A stretch of 64,000 nucleotides of DNA from Bordetella genomosp. 8. GTDB lineage: Bacteria; Pseudomonadota; Gammaproteobacteria; Burkholderiales; Burkholderiaceae_B. Shown here one piece after another: positions 26,911 through 34,225 of this stretch (positions within the stretch are counted from its first letter, which is position 1; each line of letters starts with the position of its first letter). The position numbers and the translations under genes were made by a program. The notes below the pieces were generated by a model, which worked only from the letters and a program-made list of their open reading frames with translations, was not told where the DNA came from and made no database searches. Location of the stretch: positions 4,092,001 through 4,156,000 of the forward strand of contig NZ_CP021108.1 in the NCBI RefSeq assembly GCF_002119685.1, written 5' to 3'.

Positions 26911-27897
26911 TCAACCTTGAATCTTGGCGCCGCGTATCAGCTTGCCCCACTTCTCGTGTTCGCTCCGTATCACTTGCGCGAACGCCTGCGGGGTGCCCCC
27001 GAGCGGCGCATTGCCTTCGGCGAGCAGACGATCCTCAACGTCCTTGCGCGCCAGAACGGCATTGACGGCGGCGTTGACGGTCGCCACGACGTTGGCAGGC
27101 ACGCCGGCCGGGCCGACCAGCCCCAGCCACGTCGTCGCTTCGAAATCCGCATAACCTTGTTCGGCCACGGTCGGCAAATCGGGCAGCCCGGGCAAGCGCC
27201 GCGCGGACGTGACCGCCAGGCCACGTATCTTCCTGGCCTGCAGTTGCGGCATCACCGACGCCGCACTGCCGAAGTACGTATCCACCTGCCCGCCCAGGAG
27301 ATCGGTCATCGCCGGCCCTGCCCCCTTGTACGGCACCTGCATCATCTCGATGCCGGCCACGCGTATCAACATCTCGCCGGCCAAATGGCCCACCGTCCCC
27401 AGTCCGGCCTGGGCAACCGTGTACTTGCCCGGTTCACGCCTGGCGGCCTGGACCAGGTCGGCCAGCGTCTTGAAGGGCGACTCGTTGCGCACCACCAGCA
27501 CGACGGGCTGCGCGCAGACCTCGACGATGGGCGTCAGATCCTTCAAGGGATCGAAAGGCATGTTGGCGTACAACGCCGGATTGATGGCCATATTGGACGT
27601 CTGCGCCATGGCCAGCGTATATCCGTCCGGGCGCGCCTTGGAGACCTGGTCCAAGCCGATATTGCCGGCCGCCCCGGGACGGTTGTCGACGATGACCTGC
27701 CACTTGTCCAGCAAGGTCAGTTTCTCCGCCATCAGCCGCGACACCGTGTCGGTGCCGCCGCCGGGCGGAAACGGCACCACGAGCTTGATGGGAGACTTGG
27801 GCCAGTCGGCTGATTGCGCTCTGGCGATCGCGGGCGTGAGCGTGGCCGGCAGCAGCGTGGCGGTCGCCGCAGCCTGGAGGAAATGACGTCGGTCCAT
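26911..27897 (-). CDS. Bug-family periplasmic solute receptor (1)
   Basis: A 328-residue tripartite-tricarboxylate-type binding protein of the Bug/TctC family. A signal peptide with a twin-arginine-like start (MDRRHFLQAAATATLLPATL) ends near ARAQ. Mature-family motifs are IKLVVPFPPGGGTDTVSRL, VDNRPGAAGNIG and MQVPYKGAGPAMTDLLGGQV. No TctA/TctB membrane genes are near, so it is an orphan receptor like many in Bordetella. It is the last gene of the operon under the LysR gene at 31863 and is convergent with mdcR; its ligand is unknown. Confidence 0.85.
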   Translation of the reverse strand: MDRRHFLQAAATATLLPATLTPAIARAQSADWPKSPIKLVVPFPPGGGTDTVSRLMAEKLTLLDKWQVIVDNRPGAAGNIGLDQVSKARPDGYTLAMAQTSNMAINPALYANMPFDPLKDLTPIVEVCAQPVVLVVRNESPFKTLADLVQAARREPGKYTVAQAGLGTVGHLAGEMLIRVAGIEMMQVPYKGAGPAMTDLLGGQVDTYFGSAASVMPQLQARKIRGLAVTSARRLPGLPDLPTVAEQGYADFEATTWLGLVGPAGVPANVVATVNAAVNAVLARKDVEDRLLAEGNAPLGGTPQAFAQVIRSEHEKWGKLIRGAKIQG

Positions 27898-28044
27898 GAG
27901 GGGCTGTCTCCTGTTTTCCAGCGCGTTTGCACGCTGTCTGTATCTGGCGCTCTATCCGGCGCGTGTTGGCCGCGGACCCGCGGCGCTGGCCTTATCGTAA
28001 CGGTTTCGCCGGGGCAAACGGCGCCCGGCGATGCCTCGCCCTGC

Positions 28045-28755
28045 TCAGACGGGCAGGCCCTTGGCCCGCAGCACAGCATCGAAGCGCTCCGGATCCGCCG
28101 TCCCCGCGCGATTGGTCTCGCGTATGGCGGCTTCCTTTTGCAGATGGGCGCGCGTGCGCCCCAGGATATCGGCGGCCTCTTCGGCACGCACGGCGATCAC
28201 GCCATCGGCATCCGCGACGACGAGGTCGCCCGGGAGCACCACCATACCCGCGCAGGTGATCGGCACATTGATTTCTCCCGGACCGTCCTTGGTCGGGCCA
28301 CGGTGCGTATGGCCACGGGCCCAGATGGGCATGCCGTCCTCGGCCCACTCGACCAGGTCGCGCACGGCTCCGTCGATGACCAGCCCCGCCAGCTTGCGCG
28401 CCACGCACGTGGTGCGCATCAGCCCGCCGACCAGCGCCTGCGTCAGGTCGCCCCCGCCGTCGATGACGAGCACGTCACCCGGCTGCACCATCATCAAGGC
28501 CTTGTGGATCATCAGGTTGTCGCCCGGGCGCACGCGCACCGTGAAGGCCGGCCCGCATATCGTCGTATCCAGCCTCGCGTGGTACTGGCGCAGTCCAAAG
28601 GCGCCGACGTTGCGGCTCATGGAATCGCCGATGGCCGCCGCGGGCAGGCCGCGGAAGCCCTGGACGATGTCGGCGGCAGGGCCCGCCGCGCGCGGATTGA
28701 TGCGGTAGCCGGCAGGCCACGAAAGGCCGGCGGAATTCGGGGGGGCTTGCGTCAT
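28045..28755 (-). CDS. RraA-family protein (4-hydroxy-4-methyl-2-oxoglutarate aldolase-like)
   Basis: A 236-residue protein of the RraA/HMG-aldolase superfamily. Key features are AAIGDSMSR near the N-terminus, CGPAFTVRVRPGDNLMIHKA, LVIDGAVRDL with the conserved Arg-Asp of the active site, and GDLVVADADGVIAVRAEEA. Members are either class II pyruvate aldolases of ring-cleavage pathways or regulators of RNase E. The catabolic setting here and the length above the short regulators favour an aldolase. ATG 28755 has GGAG 6 bases upstream. Confidence 0.78.
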   Translation of the reverse strand: MTQAPPNSAGLSWPAGYRINPRAAGPAADIVQGFRGLPAAAIGDSMSRNVGAFGLRQYHARLDTTICGPAFTVRVRPGDNLMIHKALMMVQPGDVLVIDGGGDLTQALVGGLMRTTCVARKLAGLVIDGAVRDLVEWAEDGMPIWARGHTHRGPTKDGPGEINVPITCAGMVVLPGDLVVADADGVIAVRAEEAADILGRTRAHLQKEAAIRETNRAGTADPERFDAVLRAKGLPV

Positions 28756-28796
28756 GTATCGCTCCAGGAAATCTCGGGAAGAAAATGTGCTCTGCT

Positions 28797-29792
28797 TCAG
28801 GCCCGCAGTGCGGCGGCTTGCGCCAGCACGGACGCGTTCACGCAAGCCGCGGCATCGACGGGTTCTCCCCGCAACCAGCCGAGCACGTTGCGGGCGGCGC
28901 CAGAGGCCATGCCCGCCAGCGCCGCCGGAGTGGAACCACCGACGTGCGGCGTCAGCACCACGTTGCGCAACTGCAGCAGCGGGCTGTCGGGCGGCAGGGG
29001 TTCGACCGCCATGGTGTCCAGGCCGGCCGCATAGAGCTGCCCGGTTTGCAGTGCCTGCACCAGCGCGGATTCGTCCACCACTTCGCCGCGCGCGGTATTG
29101 AGGAGGATGGCGCCCTTGGGCAGGCGCGCCAGGCGCGCACCGTCCAGAAGATTGCGGGTATGGGCATTCAGCGGCACGTGCAGGCTGAGCACGTCGCAAT
29201 GCGGCAGCATGTCGTCCAGCGTATCCCACAACGTGACGTCGGCAACCGGACTGGACGCGCCGCGCAGCGCAGGATCGCAGGCATGCACACGCATCCCCAG
29301 CGCCAGGCACACGCGCGCCACGCGCTGACCGATCTGGCCGAAACCCACGAGGCCCAATGCGCGGCCCCGCAGTTCCAGGCCATCCTGGGCACGCGACCAG
29401 CGGCCGGCGCGCAATTCGCCGTCCATCCAGTTGATGCGGCGCGCGGCCGCGAACAACAGGCCCAGGGTCATTTCCGCAACGGACTGGGCATTGGCGCCGG
29501 GCGTGACATAGACCGGGATGCCGCGTTCGGTGCAGGCGGCCACATCGATATTGCTGACCCCAACGCCATGCTTGGAGACGACCTTCAATGTCGGGCATGC
29601 CGCGATGGCCTGGCTGTCGAGCGCTACGGTACGGGATATGACGGCATCGACAGGCTCCCGAGCCATGATGGCACGCACGCCCGCGACGTCATCGGCATCG
29701 GGCAGGAAGATCACACGCGCGCCGGCGGCTTGCAACAGGTCCACGCCGGCCTGCGCGAGCCTGGGAGCGGTAACGAAAACGGTATGGGTCAT
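28797..29792 (-). CDS. NAD-dependent D-2-hydroxyacid dehydrogenase
   Basis: A 331-residue member of the D-isomer-specific 2-hydroxyacid dehydrogenase family. The Rossmann motif GLVGFGQIGQRVAR is near residue 150. The catalytic Arg is in LLNTARGEVVDE, and the catalytic His in VVLTPHVGGSTP; a Glu lies between them. The N-terminal catalytic domain has VVSKHGVGVSNIDVAACTERG, similar to phosphoglycerate dehydrogenases, but SerA function is unlikely in this operon. It probably oxidises or reduces an intermediate of the catabolic pathway. Its start is 9 bases after the amidohydrolase stop. Confidence 0.82.
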   Translation of the reverse strand: MTHTVFVTAPRLAQAGVDLLQAAGARVIFLPDADDVAGVRAIMAREPVDAVISRTVALDSQAIAACPTLKVVSKHGVGVSNIDVAACTERGIPVYVTPGANAQSVAEMTLGLLFAAARRINWMDGELRAGRWSRAQDGLELRGRALGLVGFGQIGQRVARVCLALGMRVHACDPALRGASSPVADVTLWDTLDDMLPHCDVLSLHVPLNAHTRNLLDGARLARLPKGAILLNTARGEVVDESALVQALQTGQLYAAGLDTMAVEPLPPDSPLLQLRNVVLTPHVGGSTPAALAGMASGAARNVLGWLRGEPVDAAACVNASVLAQAAALRA

Positions 29793-29801
29793 GAGGAATT
29801 C

Positions 29802-30686
29802 TCAGGAAGAAATCTGGCGATGGCCTTCCGCCTCGGAATGGGCCGACTCGAAACCATAGAGTTGCTTGGGGTTATCCCAGAGGATGGCGCGGCGCAGCGC
29901 GGCGTCGGGCGCCACCGCGGACAGCCAATCGAGTAGCGCGGCATCATCCGGCATGGGCTCGCCGCGGCAAGCCGTCGCGGGATGGGGCCAATTCGTTCCC
30001 CACACCATGCGATCCGCCGCGATATCCACGAGCCGGCGCGCAAGCGCTGCCTGCGGCCGGTAAGCCGGCGCATGCGAGGCGCCGTCCAGCTCCAGGCCGG
30101 ACAACTTGATCCAGGTGTTGCGCCGCTTCAGCAGCCTCGCAATGGCGCTCATGGCGGGGTGAGCGTCGCATGCCTCGGACGGCATGCGCCCCATGTGATC
30201 GATCACCAGGGGCACTGGCAGGTCCAGCAGCGCCGGGGCCATGGCCGCTATCGTGTCCGCGGCGGCATGCAGCTGCACGTGCCATCCCCGTGCCGCGATT
30301 CGGCGCGCAACCCTGGACAACGCCTCGCCCGACACGGGTGTGGGACGCAGCAGGTTGAAGCGGACGCCACGCGCGCCGGCCCGGTGCAGCGCGGCCAGTT
30401 CGCCTTCATCGATATCCGGATCGATGACGACCACCGCACGCGCCGCCACGCCTTCGTGGTTGAACCGCCGTACTGCGTCGAGCGTGCACCGATTGTCCAG
30501 GCCATAACTCGAGGGCTGGACCACGACCACGCGAGCGATCCCCAAGGCCTGTCGCACAGGCTCATACGCAGCCACGGTGGCCGGCGGCGGATGCAGGTCC
30601 GCACCTGCCACATAGGCATACGCCGGATCGTTGATATGGATATGGCAGTCGCAGACGGCCAACGCGGACGTCGGTCCCACCGTCAC
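29802..30686 (-). CDS. TIM-barrel amidohydrolase (lactonase-like)
   Basis: A 294-residue amidohydrolase-superfamily protein of the COG3618 type. The metal-binding HxH is in VCDCHIHINDP (about residue 15), VVVVQPSSYGLDNRCTLDAV follows, then LPLVIDHMGRMP (conserved His) and MVWGTNWPHP. The family includes 2-pyrone-4,6-dicarboxylate lactonase (LigI) and sugar-lactone hydrolases, so hydrolysis of a lactone is the best guess. The start is GTG 30686, overlapping the receptor gene's stop by 4 bases (GTGA). Confidence 0.75.
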   Translation of the reverse strand: MTVGPTSALAVCDCHIHINDPAYAYVAGADLHPPPATVAAYEPVRQALGIARVVVVQPSSYGLDNRCTLDAVRRFNHEGVAARAVVVIDPDIDEGELAALHRAGARGVRFNLLRPTPVSGEALSRVARRIAARGWHVQLHAAADTIAAMAPALLDLPVPLVIDHMGRMPSEACDAHPAMSAIARLLKRRNTWIKLSGLELDGASHAPAYRPQAALARRLVDIAADRMVWGTNWPHPATACRGEPMPDDAALLDWLSAVAPDAALRRAILWDNPKQLYGFESAHSEAEGHRQISS

Positions 30687-31699
30687 TCATCCACCGAAAC
30701 ATGCGCCTGTTGCGCGGCACGCGCCCAGCGCTGCGCATCGGCACGGACGTAATCCGGGAACTGCTCGGTCGTCAGGGTGGAAACGTCGGCGCCGATTTCC
30801 TGGAAGCGCTGGCGCACGCCCTCGTTGCGGCGCACCTGGTCCATCGCGTGCGCCAGCTTGGCGGTGACGTCGGCTGGCATGCCGGCCGGGCCGAACAGGC
30901 CGGTGTAGATGATGGAGGTCAACTCGGGATGGCCTTGCTCGGCCATCGTGGGCACGTCGGGCAACAGAGGCGAACGCTGCTCGCCGGTCTGGGCGACCGC
31001 CTTGACGCGTCCATCGCGCACCAGCGGCGCGGCCGTGGTGATCTGGTCGACCATGGCGTCGAGCTGCTGGCCCATCAGGTCGGTCGCGGCCGGCCCGGTG
31101 CCCTTGTACGGCACGATGGTGGCCTTGAGCCCGCCCCTGTCGTTGATCAGCGCCGCAACTAGATGGGTATAGGAACCGTATCCCGCGATGCCCACCGTGA
31201 CGCCATTCGGCTGCGACAGCGCATATTGCTGGAATTCCTTGAAGTTCCGCGCGGGCACCTTGGTTGAGATCGTCAGCACCGACGGATTGGTGGTGATCGC
31301 GGCGATCGGCGTGAAACTGGTAACGCCATCGTAGGGGACGCGTTTGCTGACAGCGTTGGCCACCGCGTTCGGACCGGAGTTGCCAAGCAGCAAGGTATAG
31401 CCGTCCGGCTTGGCGCGCGCCACATAGGTCGCACCGATCACCCCACCCGCGCCGGCACGGTTTTCGACCACCACGGATTGGCCGAGCTGGCGGCCCAGCT
31501 CGGCGGAGATGATGCGGGCCGTGGTGTCGATGTTGCCCCCCGGGGCGAAAGGCACGACCAAGGTGATGGGACGCGTGGGATAGGCATCCTGGGCGTGCGC
31601 CATGGCGGACAGGCACAGCGCGGCGGCGCATGTCAGGATGTGTCCGATGCGGGCCGGGCGCGTACCGCGCCCGCCCGGGGTGCTAGGCGATGAATTCAA
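30683..31699 (-). CDS. Bug-family periplasmic solute receptor (2)
   Basis: A 338-residue Bug/TctC receptor with signal peptide IGHILTCAAALCLSAMAHAQ and motifs LVVPFAPGGNIDTTARII, VENRAGAGGVIGATYVA and IVPYKGTGPAATDLMGQQ. The only usable start is TTG 31699, preceded by GGAG at 7 bases; the sole in-frame ATG lies in the signal peptide. It is the first gene of the operon and is divergent from the LysR gene. Its sequence differs clearly from the other receptor at 26911, so the two may bind different ligands. Confidence 0.82.
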   Translation of the reverse strand: MNSSPSTPGGRGTRPARIGHILTCAAALCLSAMAHAQDAYPTRPITLVVPFAPGGNIDTTARIISAELGRQLGQSVVVENRAGAGGVIGATYVARAKPDGYTLLLGNSGPNAVANAVSKRVPYDGVTSFTPIAAITTNPSVLTISTKVPARNFKEFQQYALSQPNGVTVGIAGYGSYTHLVAALINDRGGLKATIVPYKGTGPAATDLMGQQLDAMVDQITTAAPLVRDGRVKAVAQTGEQRSPLLPDVPTMAEQGHPELTSIIYTGLFGPAGMPADVTAKLAHAMDQVRRNEGVRQRFQEIGADVSTLTTEQFPDYVRADAQRWARAAQQAHVSVDE

Positions 31700-31805
31700 A
31701 TTCGTCTCCGTCTCGTTGTCGTTTTGCGGCCGGGGTGGCCCTGTGGCAAGACCGGCGGTCGATGCGCGCGGGGTCCAGGCACTGACGGCATTGTCAGCGT
31801 CGGCG

Positions 31806-31838
31806 ATTGATCAGGTCTACTGTAAAATTTTGATCAAT
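31806..31838. promoter_or_regulatory. Inverted repeat between the receptor and LysR genes
   Basis: ATTGATCA (31806-31813) and its reverse complement TGATCAAT (31831-31838) are 17 bases apart, and the second arm runs into a further palindrome ATCAATTGAT (31833-31842). It lies 25 bases before the LysR gene, the usual place of an autoregulated LysR site. Confidence 0.5.
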
Positions 31839-31862
31839 TGATTCCTTCTGGATATCAAACCC

Positions 31863-32771
31863 ATGGACCTGCGTGATCTGAAGTACTTCGTCGCCCTTGC
31901 CCACGCCGGCAATACGCGACGTGCGGCGGACGCCGTGCATCGTTCCCAGCCCGCGCTGATCAAGGCCATCGCACGCCTGGAGGCATCGTTGGGTGCGCGG
32001 CTGTTCGAACGTGTCGGCCGCGGGCAACGCCTGAGCGCGGCCGGCTCGGCCCTGCTTGCGCGTGCCGCGCCGCTGCTGAATGCTTCCGATGCCGTGCGGG
32101 ACGAGGTTGCTGCGCTCGGGCAAGGCCGAGCGGGCATCGTGCGACTGGGTTGCGGTCCGCTGGGCGCCGAGTATCTGCTGCCTACCATCTCGCGCCGCCT
32201 GCTGCGCGAGGCTCCGGACGTGCAGCTCAAGCTGTCGATACGCATGAACTACGAGTCGCGTATCGAACTGCGCGACGGCAATCTGGATCTCGTGCTGGGC
32301 TTCGTGCCCGAACATGACGACGCCGAATTCGTCTACGACACCTTGCTGGAAGACATCGTGGTCGTGGCGGCGGGCGCCGGGCATCCCATCCTGCGCGCCC
32401 GCAAGCCCGTTACGCTGGAGCAATTGACGCGCTACCGCTGGGCGCTACCCAACGTGAGCGTGGCCAGCCGGGTATGGCTGGACCAGGTCTTCGCATCGCG
32501 CGGCCTGACGCCGCCGCAGACGCAGATCGAGACCAACTCCATTCCGCTCATTCCCCACGTCATCGCCGACACGCATCTGCTCAGCTTCGTCTCCCGGCGC
32601 ACCATCCAGGCCAGCCGCGGACGTCTGCGAGAAATTCCGCTGCCGACGACCACGCTGGTGCGCAACTTCGGACTGACCTACCCGAAGGAGGTCAGTCTTT
32701 CACCCGCGGCGGAGAAGCTTGTAAGCCTGCTGCGAGAACACGGACAGGCGCTGTTCCACAAGATGGATTGA
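31863..32771 (+). CDS. LysR-family regulator of the divergent catabolic operon
   Basis: A 302-residue LysR-type regulator. The helix-turn-helix lies at residues 1-60 (LRDLKYFVALAHAGNTRRAA, SQPALIKAIARLEASLGARLF). The effector domain contains VRLGCGPLGAEYLLPTI and LELRDGNLDLVLGF-type lobes. It is divergent from the Bug-amidohydrolase-dehydrogenase-RraA operon and probably controls it. The inducer is not known. Confidence 0.82.
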   Translation: MDLRDLKYFVALAHAGNTRRAADAVHRSQPALIKAIARLEASLGARLFERVGRGQRLSAAGSALLARAAPLLNASDAVRDEVAALGQGRAGIVRLGCGPLGAEYLLPTISRRLLREAPDVQLKLSIRMNYESRIELRDGNLDLVLGFVPEHDDAEFVYDTLLEDIVVVAAGAGHPILRARKPVTLEQLTRYRWALPNVSVASRVWLDQVFASRGLTPPQTQIETNSIPLIPHVIADTHLLSFVSRRTIQASRGRLREIPLPTTTLVRNFGLTYPKEVSLSPAAEKLVSLLREHGQALFHKMD

Positions 32772-32791
32772 CCGGTGGCGCCCGCCAGGCC

Positions 32792-34225
32792 TCAATCGAT
32801 GCAGGCCTTCTGCGCCGCGGTAGGCGCCGCGCCGGGCCGGTAGTCGTCGGTCAGCGTATTCAGGAAGCAGATCAGGTCGTGCACGTCCTGCTCCGACATG
32901 GGCGGCGTCGAGCCTGCCGCCCGGCCGTCCAGCGGCATCTGGGTATCGATATTGGCCCAATACCGCCGCGGCAGATCGTTGTACTTCTCCACGTGGCCCG
33001 TGCCCTTGGCGTACTGGACCGTGATCAGCCCATAGCTGGGGTAGGCCGGGTCGTAACCGGGGTCGCCGGGCTTCAGGACCTTGCCGCCGGACGTGGGGTA
33101 CCAGAGCTCCGGGTTGGTGTCGCGGGTGTTGTAGAACCGGATCGCCTGCTCCAGCGTATGGATCACGCCGTTATGGAAGAACGCCTGCCGCAGCGCCACG
33201 TTGCGTAGCGTTGGCGCCTTGAACATGCCGCAGAAATGGCTGGGAGCGCCGTCTTCCTCCAGCTTGTGATCAGGCCGCTGCGGTCCGCACAGTCCCATAT
33301 CGAAGCGGCCCGCGTCCTTGTCGTTGGCGGGGATGTCGTTATGGTTGGCGCCCGGCGCGGTCGCATGCAGGTCGTTGCGCGGTACGCCGATGGCCTCGTA
33401 CGAAAAATCGGTGAACAGCGCGCTGCTGCCGCGGAACCCGGCGCCCTGGTAATGGCAGGACGCGCAATTGCCGGTGTTCGGATCGGCGAACACCTTCAGC
33501 CCGCGCAGTTCGGCGATGGTGAGCTGTCCGCCCTTCTTGTTCGATGTGTACATATCGAACTTGCTGTTGTAAGGCCGGAAGCTGATGTCCTCCAGCTGGA
33601 AGGCCTGCAGCGCCGCCGTCAGGTCGCGAAACGCCGCGGCGGTGTCGTCCAGGGCGTGTTCGCCGAAGGCCTGGCGGAACAGCGGCGCGTAGTCGGCGGC
33701 CTTCACCTTGGCGACGACCTCCGCGGCCGACGCATTGGCCATTTCGACCGGGTCCAGCAGCGGGCCCTGGGCCTGGTCGGCATGGTTGGCCGCGCGTCCG
33801 TCCCAGTCGAAGCCGCCGCCCGGGCCCGGCACGCTGATGGCGTCCGGGTTGTCCAGCAGGTCGGAGTATGGCGGCGTCTTGTCCTTGTAGCGCAGCGAGG
33901 GCACTGCGCGCACCCCGCGCTGGGTCATGGCCTGCCCGCCGAGCTGCGCGGCAAGGTTGTTGGGCGGGCCATAGGCAAAGTTCGGATCGTGGCAGGTTGC
34001 ACAGGAAATCTTGCGCGAGCCCGACATGTCGTGATCGAAGAACAGCTTCTGGCCCACCTGCGCGGCCAGGCTGAGCGGCTTCTGCCGGATCACGGGGTTG
34101 TGCCAGGGGGCGGACGCCGCGTCCGCCGCCGGCGCGTCACCCTGGCCCTGGCCGGCGCCGGCCGCCAGGCCAACGCCGGCGGCCATCGCCAACAGGCCGG
34201 TCGCGGCCAGGAAACGCTTGCGCAT
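32792..34225 (-). CDS. Di-heme cytochrome c peroxidase / MauG-family protein
   Basis: A 477-residue periplasmic protein with signal peptide LAATGLLAMAAGVGLAAGAG and two c-type heme motifs, CATCH at 75-79 and CASCH at 254-258. This spacing and the segments GQKLFFDHDMSGS and MFKAPTLRNVALRQAFFHNG belong to the bacterial cytochrome c peroxidase/MauG family. Whether it reduces peroxide or oxidises a protein substrate is undecided. Its ATG overlaps the stop of the phosphoesterase gene by one base (TAATG), so it is translationally tied to it. The C-terminal part has MSEQDVHDLICFLNTLT, another common feature. Confidence 0.85.
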   Translation of the reverse strand: MRKRFLAATGLLAMAAGVGLAAGAGQGQGDAPAADAASAPWHNPVIRQKPLSLAAQVGQKLFFDHDMSGSRKISCATCHDPNFAYGPPNNLAAQLGGQAMTQRGVRAVPSLRYKDKTPPYSDLLDNPDAISVPGPGGGFDWDGRAANHADQAQGPLLDPVEMANASAAEVVAKVKAADYAPLFRQAFGEHALDDTAAAFRDLTAALQAFQLEDISFRPYNSKFDMYTSNKKGGQLTIAELRGLKVFADPNTGNCASCHYQGAGFRGSSALFTDFSYEAIGVPRNDLHATAPGANHNDIPANDKDAGRFDMGLCGPQRPDHKLEEDGAPSHFCGMFKAPTLRNVALRQAFFHNGVIHTLEQAIRFYNTRDTNPELWYPTSGGKVLKPGDPGYDPAYPSYGLITVQYAKGTGHVEKYNDLPRRYWANIDTQMPLDGRAAGSTPPMSEQDVHDLICFLNTLTDDYRPGAAPTAAQKACID

